NCBI GenBank assembly: GCA_039566865.1 | Contig: CM076944.1 | Coordinates: 12,050,501 to 12,114,500 of the forward strand | Length of the DNA stretch: 64,000 nucleotides | Direction of reading: 5' to 3' | Source: Aurelia coerulea | Lineage: Eukaryota; Cnidaria; Scyphozoa; Semaeostomeae; Ulmaridae | Shown here: piece by piece, positions 34,001-46,937 of the stretch | Numbering within the stretch: the first letter of the stretch is position 1 | Layout: the number at the start of each line of letters is the position of its first letter | Notes under the pieces: generated by a model | The model's database searches: none | Told to the model about the DNA's origin: nothing | The model's input: only the letters and a program-made list of their open reading frames with translations | Program-made: the position numbers and the translations under genes

Positions 34001-35768
34001 TGAAATGCAAGATTTCAAATGACCACCCTTTTGTGATTGTGAATGCAAAATAAGTTACCAAACTCTTCTGTGAATTGTGCAGCAAGCCGAATATTGATTC
34101 ATTTTATGTTGAGTTTATGACATTTAGAGGAAGCTACAGCAGTTCAAATACCAGTGCTATTGTGGTGATAAAAATGGTTCAACATTCGCACAAGCCAGCA
34201 GTTTCAGAGGTTTTCAAAACAGAGATTTCCATGGCATAAAAAAGTCACTGCATTCCCTATTGATGGATATGTGATTAGACATTTGAGGTAAAAGAAATCC
34301 CGTAAAATTTCGACACAATGTAAGCACACTGCAAAAGTGGCTGGATATAAGCGCATCGGTCTAGTCATTCACAAAAAGCAGCAAAAAACGATTTACTGAT
34401 GCCACCTGTAAACATGTAACATCGTGACTCTTCCTTGCTATGTTATGTTACTTCGTTCGTTCACGAAATGAAGATAAGTTTGAAATGACATGAAAAGAAA
34501 TCGAAGAGAATTTCTTTCAACAATCTGTTTTCCATGGATATTTCTCTTTTCCCTGCTTGCGATCCAATGTTACAGCAGTGATTAGAATTTGATGGCCTTC
34601 AACTTTTGAGATGACGAATCAAAAAGAATCCTTTAAATCACGCGAGTGATCTTGCAAGCTGGTGCCCTTATTATCAGAGTATTCTCTTGGGCCTACGCCA
34701 AATGGTACACATGTGCACTGCATGAGCTGATCCTATGTGGTATGGCCGAGCAAAGACCAGAAATGTTTCGACCGCTGTGCAAAGTTGTCAAAACAGAACG
34801 GTGGGAGGGGTGAAGCTTTTGGGGGCAGCACGCAGTTGCGACGGAATCTGTTGTAATCCAGGCATCTAGAGATGCAGTTTGCGATTTGACCCATGCGGAA
34901 AGTGTCCAGAAGGGGATCAACTATGGCTGAAAAAATCATCGATCCTGGAAAGCTTTGATGAAAATGGATACTTTGGCTTTGCTTTCCTTGGGCTGAGGGC
35001 GATATTTAGCAAGGAAAAATAAAAAAAGAAAAGGATTTTGTGGAAAAACCGGGGGCTGCCGCAAGCTGAACGTTTGTGGATTCTATCTTTAGAATATGAG
35101 CATCATTTTGGGGCACGTCAGTATTCTTGAAAATTGGCTAAGTGTTTAAATTTTTGCCATCAAGTTAGGGCTGTTTTAGATGACAAAAAATATCTCTCGT
35201 TTGTTTACATGTAAGCAGGCAGCTTGTAGGAAGGTCTAAACAAAGAATATGCCATGGACATTTTTATGTCATCTTTGTTAGGATGTATAATTTCATGAAT
35301 CGTATTCCGATCATTCATCCTGGAATTCTTTGTCCACCAAAATATTTAATTTCTTAAAACAGGTCATTTTCTGATGGGTAAGAGGGAAATTTAGTAGCCC
35401 CAGAAAACTTAAATTTGCGCAAAATCTAGTGGCTGCCGAAAAACTAGACTATCATCACTGTGTTGACGAGATGTTCAGCTTCAAATTTCTCAAACCCGTT
35501 CTTGTCGAAAAATTGGCAAATATTGTTAATTTTCGTGTTTTATTTTGTAAACATTTGAACGAAGTACGCGTCTATGCCTATGCCATTCTATTGTGTTAGC
35601 ATTCTTGCTGTTGTTGTCACTGAATGGCCTTTTGTTTTTCAGTCCTGCCTTTTTGTACTAAGACAGAGTCTCCTCGTGCTCTGATGCTCTATCGCCTTGT
35701 TTCAACATGTTTTACAAGGACTAGTCTAATTGCGTTGAGTTCCTATTTTCATATTAAAATACCAGAAT
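34001..35768. other. Long stretch without a supported gene
   Basis: Two overlapping minus-strand frames at 34693-34939 read like protein in places (CISRCLDYNRFRRNC, FAQRSKHFWSLLGHTT) but have no recognisable domain. The string GGCCGAGCAAAGACCAG near 34745 recurs in diverged, reversed form near 43730, which suggests a repeat rather than a gene. Nothing else was identified. Confidence 0.35.
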
Positions 35769-35889
35769 TTATTTGTATGGCAAGCGAAATGCACAAGAAT
35801 TCGAAAAACCTAGTTTATGGCCGATAAATCCACTTTTTCGATCGAGAAACTAGGTTTTTCACTGATAAAGTAGGTTTTTCGATCGATAA

Positions 35890-38800
35890 TACACCCCTTT
35901 ACGTTAGTAAAGGGATGTTAACGCCAAGGCGGACATTATGATTTTCTAGCCCCCCCTCGTGCCCATGCCTCCATCCTGTCACAAAGCGTGCTCTCCCTCT
36001 CAAGAAGTCTTCCGTTCAGAAGCTAAATTCAAGTTACAAGGTTTCTTTCAAGTTGAGCAATTCTCCAGCCGTGTCATCTTATTTCCACTTGATAAAGTTG
36101 TCGACCAAAACAAAGTCCATGGCAAGAACTGTGAACTTGCAGAGAGGATTTACTGGCATGTGATAAACTAATATTCAAAGGCGAAGCGTTCGGATATGGC
36201 CTAAGAACGGAGAAGGGAAGTCATCGTGTCTTCATAATTGCGTCGTAGCAGACTATTTAGTGAGTGTATCTACAAGGTACAAGAAGAAAATAAGGCTGAA
36301 TCAAATCTAAAGTTTGCTTGGAGTATTCTGCTAGCATGTATTTGTGGGAAAAAAGGTCAGTTGCACGAGCAAAGTTTCACCAAGTTGTAGCTCACAATTT
36401 GAAGCTCAATCACAAGCCAACAGGTCCTGTAGCTTCACTCCCAGGCAACAAGCAGACAAGGAGTGGTATTCCAGACCACAGATACTTTCAACTGTAGCTG
36501 CCCACCATCTTATACACAGGGGAATTGGATGGCATTGCAGTTTATTGTCTTGCTGTGCTGGTAGTCTGCATTTCATTATCGAATTGGGGAAAACAAGACT
36601 AGATACAAAATGTTGCGAATCACTAACATTCAATGGAGCTGAAAGCAAGTTAGAACATCCAAACATTAGATCCATTTATCAAGCAGAAAGAAGGAAATAC
36701 GGACAGCAGCTGATCAGGTGCTAATTACTGGTAGTTTGGATCATTGTCAGTACAGCATGCCGATGGTAAAGAACATATGTAACTTGTTATGAGTGGGGCA
36801 GTTCCCACTGTTGGTTTTATTTATCCAAGGGGAACCCCCCATGGTCCATGGTTTCGAACTGTTTCATTGAAAAGAGTTGTTTGTAATATCCAAGGGAAAA
36901 CCTATCCTTGGATCATGGTTGAGATGAGAATGGGCATGAAAATATATGTGAGATAACCGAAAAATGAAATTGAAATGAGTTGTATTGTGATATCCACGGG
37001 TTCACCACGGTTGAGATGAAATTGGCCATGAAATTATATGCGAAATAACCGAAAAAATAAAATTAAAAATAGTTGTGCTCTGATATGAAAATATATGCAA
37101 AATAACCGAAAAATGAAATTCAAAAGAGTTGTGTTGTTAGATATCCAAGGGGAAACCTATCCTTGGACCACGGTTGAGATGAAAATGGTCAGGAAAATAG
37201 GTGCGATATAACGGTAAAATGAAATTGAAAAGAGTTGTGTTGTGATATGAAAATATATGCGAAATAACCGAAAAATGAAATTGAAATGAGTTGTGTTGTT
37301 AGTTATCCAAGGGGAAACCTATCCTTGGACCACGGTTGAGATGAAAATGGTCATGGAAATATATGCGATATAACCAAAAAAAAAAAAAAAAAATGCAATT
37401 GAAAAGAGTTGTGTTGTGATATGAAAATATATGCGAAATAACCGAAAAATGAAATTAAAAAGAGTTGTGTTGTTAGATATCCAAGGGGAAACCTATCCTT
37501 GGACCACGGTTGAGATGAAAATGGTCATGGAAATATATGCGATATAACCGAAAAATGGAATTGAAAAAAGTTGTGTTGTGATATGGAAATATATGCGAAA
37601 TAACCGAAAAATGAAATTGAAATGAGTTGTGTTGTTAGATATCCAAGGGGAAACCTATCCTTGGACCACGGTTGAGATGAAAATGGTCATGAAAATATAT
37701 GCGATATAACCGAAAAATGAAATTGAAAAGAGTTGTGTTGTGATATGAAAATATATGCGAAATAACCGAAAAATGAAATTGAAATGAGTTGTATTGTTAG
37801 ATATCCAAGGGGAAACCTATCCTTGGACCACGGTTGAGATGAAAACGGTCATAAAAATATATGCGATATAACGGAAAAATGAAATTGAAATGAGTTGTGT
37901 TGTTAGATATCCAAGGGGAAACCTATCCTTGGACCACGGTTGAGATGAAAATGGTCATGGAAATATATGCGATATAACCGAAAAATGAAATTGAAAAGAG
38001 TTGTGTTGTGATATGAAAATATATGCGAAATAACCGAAAAATGAAATTGAAATGAGTTGTATTGTTAGATATCCAAGGGGAAACCTATCCTTGGACCACG
38101 GTTGAGATGAAAACGGTCATAAAAATATATGCGATATAACGGAAAAATGAAATTGAAAAGAGTTGTGTTGTGATATGAAAGTATATGCGAAATAACCGTA
38201 AAATGAAATTGAAATGAGTTGTGTTGTTAGATATCCAAGGAAAAACCTATCCTTGGACCACGGTTGAGATGAAAATGGTCATGGAAATATATGCGATATA
38301 ACCGAAAAATGAAATTGAAAAGAGTTGTGTTGTGATATGAAAATATATGCGAAATAACCGAAAAATGAAATTAAAAAGAGTTCTGTTGTGATATGAAAAT
38401 ATATGCGAAATAACCGAAAAATGAAATTGAAATGAGTTGTGTTGTTAGATATCCAAGGGGAAACCTATCCTTGGATCACAGTTAAGATGGAAATGAACTT
38501 AAAAATAGACGTGAAATAAATGAAATGTAAAGAGGTCTTTTTAGATATCCAAGGGGAAATATATCCTTGGATTGCGTTGTAAAGTTGTGTTCTTAGGTAT
38601 CCATAAGGAAACCCATCTTTGGTTCACGGTTTCCTGGGGTAAGCCCATCCTCAGTTCACAGTTTAGAATTGGTTTGTTAGATGAAACCTAATAATTCCCT
38701 TGGATCATGGTATGGGTATTGAGTGGTGTTCCTAGGTATCCAAGGGGAAACCCATCTTTGGTTCACAGTTTCCTAGGGTAAGCCCATCTTCAGTTCACAG

Positions 38801-39852
38801 TTTAGAGTTGGTTTGTTAAATATCCAAGGGCAAACCTAAGCATTGTGTGGTATAATATCCAAGTGGAAACCCATCTTTGGTTCACGGTTTCCAGGTTGGA
38901 TTATTGTTGGGGTTGTTTTTTCATGCAAACCGTTTCTGAATTAGCCAAATTACTTTCCTCTAAAGTACCAGTATTCACGGAACCGCCAATGCTCTAACCT
39001 TGCTGCTTGTGTCAGGTATCCAGGTCCCATGAACAACTTTCTCCTCTCTGCTAACATGAGGGCGGCAACAGTAAGACAAAGACCACCATAGCGGCACCCT
39101 GAACAGAAACTGTAGTGTCACAAGAGTCTACAACCTATAATGGAGCCAACAAACAACCATACAAGTAGAAATTCTGATGCGGCAAATCATTCCTCGTAAT
39201 GCATTGGATCATTGGTCAAATTACACTTGTCACCAATACTTAGAATTCCCTTATCAGCACAGCAGTGTTTAGGGACCCCAACCAGTGGGCCAGTTCCTTG
39301 CGGAAATGGTGGGGCGTTGGTCCGATCAAGGGCTCAGTGTGGTAGCTTGGGCGTACTTTGGCAGTTAGGCCGCTCTATGTAGCGCGGCGGTTCTGTTTAT
39401 TGTTGTTCCTTATATATTATATGTTTACAGAATGCAAGAATGTATCAGAAGTTGAAAGAGTTAAAGGAAATGAATGTGTGAGAAGTGATATTTCTTACAG
39501 TATTTTACATTTGGCAAACTGTAGTCTCGTTCATGTTTCAGAAAGTTGATAGAGTTAATGGAAATGAATGTGTGAGAAATGATATTTCCTACAGTATTTC
39601 ACATTTTGGCAAACTGTTGTTTCGTTCATGTTTCAGAAAGTTGAAAGAGCTTATGGAAATGTATGTGTGAGAAGTGATATTGATTGTAGTATTTTACATT
39701 TGGAAATCTGTTGTTCTCCAAAGATACGACCCCAATAAGCTGCCACACTTTCCGTTGTGTTTTCTTCAATGTCCTTCTGCCGGGGCGAGTTGCTTTGTTT
39801 GGAAAGATCCAATATGGCCGTCTCTGTTCCAGTGATTCCCGCCGCGGGGCGT
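35890..39852. mobile_element. Unclassified TAA-flanked element, long copy A
   Basis: It begins TACACCCCTTTACGTTAG, with an 8-bp-stem hairpin (CCCTTTAC/GTAAAGGG), and ends CCGCGGGGCGT; the flanks are TAA (35887-35889 and 39853-39855). The left 175 bp and the right 490 bp are nearly identical to copy B immediately downstream. The core holds a satellite (36820-38900). Inside the right end a roughly 95-bp unit (GGAAATGAATGTGTGAG) repeats three times (39466, 39560, 39655). No transposase, helicase or RT is visible. The ends share only ACACCCC/ACGCCCC as an inverted match. Harbinger-like (3-bp TWA) or Helentron-like derivatives are possible. Confidence 0.78.
36820..38900. repeat. 162-bp higher-order satellite in element A
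   Basis: ATCCAAGG starts recur at 37143, 37305, 37479, 37641, 37803, 37909, 38071, 38233 and 38451. The dominant spacing is 162 bp; the exceptions are 174 (poly-A insertion at 37377-37393), 106 and 218 (162+56). Units are therefore a 106-bp part plus a 56-bp part (GAGTTGTGTTGTGATATG ... AACCGAAAAATG) that can be lost or gained independently. Each long unit holds a TCCAAGG/CCTTGGA hairpin. The array decays after 38500. Confidence 0.92.
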
Positions 39853-39855
39853 TAA

Positions 39856-40609
39856 TACACCCCTTTACGTTAGTAAAGGGATGTTAACGCCAAGGCGGAC
39901 ATTATGATTTTCTAGCCCCCCCCTCGTGCCCATGCCTCCATCCTGTCACAAAGCGTGCTCTCCCTCTCAAGAAGTCTTCCGTTCAGAAGCTAAATTCAAG
40001 TTACAAGGTTTCTTTCAAGTTGAGCAATTCTCCCCTCTCCCTCCCACCCAGCGGTTTGTGGTTTTTGCCCAAAAGTCACCCAGGGTCGTATCTAAGTGTT
40101 CTGGTTTGTGCCTGGTTGCAGTTAGGCCGCTCTATGTAGCGCGGCGGTTCTGTTTATTGTTGTTCCTTATATATTATATGTTTACAGAATGCAAGAATGT
40201 ATCAGAAGTTGAAAGAGTTAAAGGAAATGAATGTGTGAGAAGTGATATTTCTTACAGTATTTTACATTTGGCAAACTGTAGTTTCGTTCATGTTTCAGAA
40301 AGTTGATAGAGTTAATGGAAATGAATGTGTGAGAAATGATATTTCCTACAGTATTTCACATTTTGGCAAACTGTTGTTTCGTTCATGTTTCAGAAAGTTG
40401 AAAGAGCTTATGGAAATGTATGTGTGAGAAGTGATATTGATTGTAGTATTTTACATTTGGAAATCTGTTGTTCTCCAAAGATACGACCCCAATAAGCTGC
40501 CACACTTTCCGTTGTGTTTTCTTCAATGTCCTTCTGCCGGGGCGAGTTGCTTTGTTTGGAAAGATCCAATATGGCCGTCTCTGTTCCAGTGATTCCCGCC
40601 GCGGGGCGT
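39856..40609. mobile_element. Unclassified TAA-flanked element, short copy B
   Basis: A 754-bp deletion derivative of copy A: it has the same first 175 bp and the same last 490 bp joined by a short unique piece (40033-40115). It is flanked by TAA (39853-39855 and 40610-40612). Past its end the host minisatellite resumes exactly where it was left at 35889, which proves that A plus B inserted into that array. Confidence 0.85.
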
Positions 40610-41929
40610 TAAAGTGGGTTTATCGGCGATAATCCTAGTTTTTCGATCGAAAAAGTGGGTTTATCGTCGATAAAGTGGGTTTCTCGCCGAGAAACCTACT
40701 TTGTCGATCGATAAACCCACTTTATCAAGCAGAAACCCACTTTTCACCGAGAAACCCACATTATCGATCGAAAAGCTAGGTTTTCATAGATAAAGTAGGT
40801 TTTTCGATCGATAAAGTGGGTTTCTCGGCGATAATCCTAGTTTCTCCATCGAAAAAGTGGGTTTATCGACGATAAAGTGAGTTTCTCGCCGAGAAACCTA
40901 CTTTATCGATCGATAAACCCACTTTATCGAGCAGAATGCCACTTTTTCACCGAGAAACCCACATTATCGATCGAAAACCTACTTTATCGATAAAGTAGGT
41001 TCTTCGATCGATAAAGTAGGTTTTTCGATCGATAAAGTAGGTTTTTCGATGAGAAAAACGTGGTGTTCTAAAGCCGGGTGTGTACGCATAATATCACAAA
41101 CGCAAACATGTGTGCCTACGCGGCAAAGGTGCAATGCAACTGCCAGCTAAGAGCAAACTTATTAGCAAGACTTTCTTTCCATCCATGTTGCCTTGTGTTT
41201 TCAATAGGCTGTTGTAAAGTTGTCATTGAAATACTGGAATTTTTGATTGAAAAGACAGGTTTTGATGGGAAACCAAATTTTCTTGCGAAAAATCCAGCTT
41301 TTCCAAACGAGAAACCCACTTTATCACCGAAAAACCCACTTTCGCGTTGATAAACCCACTTTATCGATGGAAAAACCTACTTTATCGATAGAAAAACCTA
41401 CTTCATTGATCGAAAAACCTACTTTATCGATCGAAAAACCTACTTTATCGATGGAAACCTAACTTTTCCATCGATAATGTGGGTTTCTCGGTGAAAAAGT
41501 GGGTCTCTGCTTGGTAAAATGGGTTTATCGATCGATAAAGTAGATTTCTCAGCGAGAAACCCACTTTATCGGCGATAAACCCACTTTATCGGCGATAAAC
41601 CCACTTTTTCGATGGAAAAACTAGGTTTATCAACGATAAACCCACTTTATCGATCGAAAAACCTACTTTATCGATGAAAACCGAACTTTTCGATCGATAA
41701 TGTGGGTTTCTCGGTGAAAAAGTAGGTTTCTGCTTGATAAAGTGGGTTTCTCGCCGAGAAACCCACTTTTTCGATCGAAAAACTAGGTTTATCGCCGATA
41801 AATCCACTTTATCGATCGAAAAACCTACTTTATCAGTGAAAAACCTAGTTTCTCGATCGAAAAAGTGGGTTTATCGGCGATAAACTAGGTTTTTCGAATT
41901 CTTGTGCATTTCGCTTGCCATATATTTGT

Positions 41930-44090
41930 GATCGATTCGCCTTCGAATGACCCACAGTTGGTTGCTGCATAGCAGGAAAGCATATTCAGTTATTTTATAG
42001 ATTTAGCAATAATTCCAGTTCTTTTATCTCTGATTTTTACAATTGGGCACTTGGTGGAAAGAACAGTTTGATGAGAAATCTCTAATTCTCCTTTATTTTT
42101 CTCAGATACTGTAACATCAAATATGCTTGCACATCATTCAACTCCTCCAAGTTGCAAATTTTTGCTGGACGTTGCAAACATTATCTAGATGTTCAAGGCA
42201 GGATTCCCAAAAGAAGAATGGACACTGTTTGAATAGGGTAAATTTTAGCAAATCTTGAGGCATTGAAACATCTCCTTTTCAACTTGTGTAAAAATTTCCA
42301 AGTATGTAAAAAATTTCCAAGGAATTTCAGATTGATTCCTTTCCTGCTGCTCCTAAGGTTTGAGTGATTTGAAATAAGTTGGTGATGTGGAATGCAGCTG
42401 TAAGGTCTTAAGGCATTTTTCTGTGACTACACCTGATAATTGTTGTATTTTCTTGTTTGAAATCCTTATCTAGCCATGAATAGTAGGATCTTGTAAATTT
42501 TGAATTTTGTTGAAACTGTGTTTTACCATTAGATGCAAAGAACCAGAATAGAAAATTATGCTCAAGATGGAGGAGGGCAGGAGGGGCAGAACTTTTTATC
42601 AAGATGCATTGTATTCTAATTCAGAATGCCATGTGTTAAATGGTAATAATTCTTCACTGCCATCTTTGAAGTAGTAAGTGCCTGATGAATAAGGTGATGA
42701 GTTTAAGGCAGAGGTGTAGGAACCATGGGGACACTGGGAGCACATATCCTGCAAATTGTGCAATTATGATGAAAAAGTGCCCTTTTCGTTTCGGGAAGTG
42801 TCTGTCTTGTAGTCTTATGCCCCCAAGTTTAAGATTTCACATTACAGCCCTGAAGAAGTCCTGCATGGCAGGACGAAATATTGGCATAAAATTTATTAAA
42901 CCATTTGCTGTTGTTTTTGTTGTATTGCGGTGTTTGTACCTTTAAACTTTTTAAGATGCTTCCTACTGCCCTGGTTTGAAGCAGTACTGTATTGCAGCAC
43001 ATTGGCTCCTAAAAAGAATTGTATTCTATTGTTGTAAAACTGGCACCATTTCGTACCTCAGAAGCAAATTGTGACAGAGTTTACCACATCAGGAAGCCAT
43101 TGCTTTTAGGGGTCAATCGCCAACGCAAATTTAATACCAATATTCAGTCTAAATCAATTGCTAGAATTTAAGGGGATGGGATTGCCCCCTCCCCCTACCT
43201 TCAAGAAGAGAACTCTGCTTTCTGCTTGGTGCCCAAAGTTTGGCAAGAAATACTTCCAGAACTGTGATAGTTGCCTCTACCTCCTCTTTTTATCTGCTTT
43301 ACACAATATGAAAGGGAGTATTCAATACAATGATCACCTAATTATTTTGTTAAAACGAGGAAATCCAGTAAAACATTTTCCTGCTCCATTGCCACGCTAT
43401 CATATAATTTTTGGCTCTTCGAGTTTGGTCTGCATCCACAACCCTAACCACTGGCCTGGATGTTTCTGGTTGAATTTGAAAGGAGCCTAGTATTGAAACT
43501 AATACTGATTGATAGTAATCTTTTGCTGGACGTTGTAAAATAAGCTACAGACAAATAGTCATTCTTAAGTCAGTTCTTCATTTCGATCGTGGCTGCTAGC
43601 TACAGCATCAGCTGATTAAATTTCTGCTTTTCACCGTTGTGATTGTCACGTGATCACTTCGCCTCGTTTCCAGGAGTCATACATGACCCTCCTGCTCACG
43701 CATAAGAAACATTTCTGGTCTTTGCTGCATGGCCGAGCATCGTTTTCGCAAAGCAACTTGAAAGCATTGTATTGCAATTTATCTCAATAGCTCTGTTAAC
43801 AATTTTCCTCGTCCCACAACGGCTGCTTTTTTACATTAGGCTACTACTCAGAACTCTCAACATTAAACTTGATATCACAGCGAGACGAAATATCAATTAA
43901 GCACAATAGAGGCGGCGAAAGGGGGTATCGTCCCCCAAAAGCAAAATTTATGAAACCACCTGGATTTGGTCACTTTTGGGGCGCTGATTCCGATTATAAA
44001 TGTTATATTGGCAATATCCTGAAGCTCCAGTCTCGTTTTGGTGATTGAAGTTTTGGATGTGACAGTGACTGAAGACACAACTCAGTGTAG
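41930..44090. other. Long stretch without a supported gene
   Basis: At 42851-42893 a hairpin GTCCTGCATGGCAGGAC followed by GAAATATTGGC resembles the 3' motif of Penelope-like elements, but no protein remnant is attached. Other short frames have no support. Part of 43700-43745 is shared in diverged form with 34740-34775. Confidence 0.4.
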
Positions 44091-44092
44091 TA

Positions 44093-44720
44093 CCGGGTGA
44101 GTCAGAAAGAAGGATCCCCGTTTGAAAGGCCATGACTCCCTGGATGTGAAGACAATGATATCAGCAAATATATATTTTTTGAAGGTTTAAATTCTCAAAT
44201 CTACTATAAAATTTACCTGACTGAAATCGGCCACTCCATTCTGAAATTATGAGCGATTTTCTCGAGAAATTCTCTTCAAAAAACCTTCAAAACATGCCCA
44301 AAATCATGAGCTGATTTCCCTAACATTTCTGCCTTATAATGACCTTACAGCAATGCCTCTTGAATGCTTTAGCACGTACTATCCTCTTGGGATGATGAAC
44401 AAGTCCTCCCCTTGGTATCGATGACTATTCAGGGAGCTCCATTCTCCCAAGATGACAAAATACATGAATTTATGTGTGTCATCAGTTCTAGGAAGGAAAA
44501 TGTGTTCATTGTTTTCATTCGTTTGTGCAGGTTATTTGAAGGGGCTTTCGGCAGAAAATCACCCATATCCACAGAAAGGAATGGCCGATTAAGGCCGAGT
44601 AAATTAGTGAACCTAAATAAACATATTGACAATAAAACAAGACATTTCTCAATATTATTGCTTTTATTTTCTTGGAGCAGTGGCCTTCCAAGCGGGGATC
44701 CCTTTTTCTGACTCAACTGG
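44093..44720. mobile_element. Mariner-type MITE, TA-flanked
   Basis: The left end CCGGGTGAGTCAGAAAGAAG and right end (reversed CCAGTTGAGTCAGAAAAAGG) form an imperfect roughly 45-bp inverted repeat including GGATCCCCG, with TA at 44091-44092 and 44721-44722. It is 628 bp. Two overlapping opposite frames of about 95-99 codons inside (44412-44716) have no domain and are treated as chance. Confidence 0.82.
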
Positions 44721-44933
44721 TATATTCTATAAATCTAAAGAAACAAAGTGCAATTTAAGCTAGAATATGTTAGAATATGTCAAGGGAGCTATTTTGGAGC
44801 GATTTAGGCTTAGTTTTGACATTTAAGCCTCGTTTACGTGCAATGACAAATGCTGGTAAAAGGGTTTAAGTTTGGCTTTAAAACTTACTAGAGATACACG
44901 GGCATGATGCTTGAGATGAAAAAGAAAAGGCCT

Positions 44934-44935
<2 letters not shown>

Positions 44936-44974
<39 letters not shown>

Positions 44975-46937
44975 TTCAATATAAAATTTTACAAGAACGA
45001 ACTACTTAAGACACTACGTACAAGCTACTTTACTAAACTACGAGGACGATACCACGGAGTGCAAGAGACCGTGACAACTCCGCAGCCATTAACATAGAGA
45101 ACATGTAACTAAACTAGAATTAAATATACGGCTACGAAAAATACACATAAACGATTTTTACTGATAATTACTAAGGTTCGTTTCACTTTGCATGTCGGGC
45201 TAACTTTGGGCAGAGCAGGTCTTTTTACAAAATGGGTGAAATTGGAGATTCGACATCAGATTTGGATGGATTTGTGCCCAATGAGCCTAACATCCAATGT
45301 GAAACAAACTTACAAGCAAAAGAAATAGAGGTAAGGGGACTTGGTGATTATTAAGTGTAAAACAAAGGTTTAGAATTTCCTTAGTCAAACCGACCAGTTT
45401 GGTGAATGAAATTTAGAGTCAGTTCGAGAACATGTTTATTTACGTCACTAGAAAGGTCTTTATCACCATACAATAAAAGTTGTACCAGAACGTTGTTCGA
45501 GAGGGTGTTGATTTGAACAAATGGTTGTAATACTACTGAAAGGCCAGCGAGAAGATCTCGTCGTTGGATGCTAAATGAAGGACAAAGCAGCAAAAAGTGC
45601 TCCGTATCCTCAATACCGTCATTTGTAGGGCACATTGGGTTTATGGTGTCCTTAAAGTTGTGCTTAAATTTGTGAAAATTTAATTTACTGAGACCGACTC
45701 TTATTTGGGAAAGATACGATAAACCTAATGGGTCATGAATCCCAAAGACAGGTTTTGCAGGGGGACGAATTATTGATAAAAGCTTTGACTTAAAGGCAGC
45801 AATGGACGGTGTAATCCTAATCTCAGGATCGAGTTTATTCCATTCAGTTATGCAGTTAGGATAGAAACTAGATTGATATTTTTCTGTTCTTGCCCTTAAT
45901 CGCCCAATAACATCCTGATTGCGAAGAGAGTATTGCGACTGATGAGGTGGTGGAATCGGCTCCTTTGTATACAAGGGAGTGAGATTATTCATTATCTTGT
46001 AGAACAAAGTCATGCGTCTACTCCACCTACGGGAACTTAGTGACTCCCAACCAAGCTCTGCATAGAGTTTTTCACGCGATGTTCCCCTCCATGTTCCTGT
46101 TACAGCTAGAGCAGCAGAATACTGGACAGCCTCAAGCTTTTCCATTAAACTTGGCAAAATGATGTTTTGGCTGAATTCACATACCTTTGCTGGGGTATGA
46201 TAAATAACATCCCCATAGTCTAAGTGGGGTCGCACATAAAGCTTGTACATTTCGTTTAGGGTATGTCTAGGCAAATATTTGGAGAGATATTTTAGCAAGC
46301 CAATGCCCTTTCTCGTTTTAGAGATAGCAGTTTTAATATGAGCTGAAAAAGAAAGCTTCGAGTCCAAGATAATACCTAGGTGTTTATGTTCATCTACTTT
46401 CTTCACGGGTATGTTATTAAAGAGTATAACAGGGTGATCTACTTCATGTTTTTTCTTAGAAAGCAGTAATTCGACGGCTTGTTTTTGCGGATCTGGATTA
46501 AATGACATCCTCCAATCATGGGCCCACAGGGTAATCAACTCAAGATCATGGTTCAGGTCCTCGGCAGCTGCATTAGGTTCTTGAACGACTGTAAACAAGG
46601 ATGTATCATCGGCAAAAAGCTTGACATTACATTTCAAGTCAACAGCGAGATCGTTGATATATACAAGAAAAAACAATGGTCCTAGTATAGAGCCCTGGGG
46701 CACTCCTGCCAAAATATCTCCCCAATTAGAACACTGCCCGTTCAAAACAGTTCGCTGTTTTCGATCCTTAAGAAAACTTTGTATGAGAGAAAGAAGCTGT
46801 CCTGAAACGCCACATCTTTTAAGCTTATAAATGAGACCATCATGCCATACCTTGTCAAATGCTTTAGAAATATCAAGATACACTGAGCGAACGTCGAGAG
46901 GGGGATTACAATCAAACGCTTTAAAGATTGTGTGCGT
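44936..46937 (-). mobile_element. 5'-truncated LINE with 36-base poly(A)
   Basis: The 3' end is a pure 36-base poly(A) (poly-T at 44936-44971 on the plus strand), preceded by about 410 bp of 3' UTR and an intact ORF (stop at 45381). The 5' break is near 46937, inside the RT domain, judged from where family-typical residues (FKAFDCNPPLDV) begin. An undegraded homopolymer tail and a frame free of stops point to a recent insertion. No target duplication could be identified with confidence. Confidence 0.85.

Larger units (their letters stand above)
35777..41921. mobile_element. hAT-like element with minisatellite arms, host of a nested insertion
   Basis: The outer ends ATGGCAAGCG and CGCTTGCCAT are perfect inverted repeats flanked by TTATTTGT (35769-35776) and ATATTTGT (41922-41929), an 8-bp duplication with one mismatch. 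The inverted arms extend for about 570 bp and consist of degenerate repeats of TAGGTTTTTCGATCGATAAAG. The left arm is 35777-35889 plus 40612-41060; the right arm is about 41340-41921; the spacer 41061-41339 carries no transposase. Without the insertion at 35890-40609 the element is about 1.42 kb. An 8-bp target fits hAT or a similar group, but the ends lack the usual CAGG start, so the class is open. Confidence 0.8.

Noticed and set aside
34693..34939. Minus-strand frames with protein-like stretches
   Set aside because: Two overlapping frames are open, neither has a recognisable domain, and part of the sequence recurs near 43730, so repeat debris is more likely.
35890..40609. A and B read as an LTR retrotransposon with duplicated ends
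   Set aside because: B is homologous to both ends of A joined together, not to one end repeated at both sides of a coding region. There is no gag, protease, RT, primer-binding site or polypurine tract, and the flanking target is 3 bp (TAA).
36820..41060. CRISPR-like array
   Set aside because: The units are contiguous or nearly so, without unique spacers of constant length, and the setting is animal nuclear DNA. These are satellites.
42851..42893. Penelope-like element near 42.9 kb
   Set aside because: A hairpin plus GAAATATTGG motif alone is too little; no GIY-YIG or RT residues flank it.
44412..44716. Opposed frames of 95-99 codons
   Set aside because: They lie within a TA-flanked MITE, overlap each other on opposite strands and show no domain.
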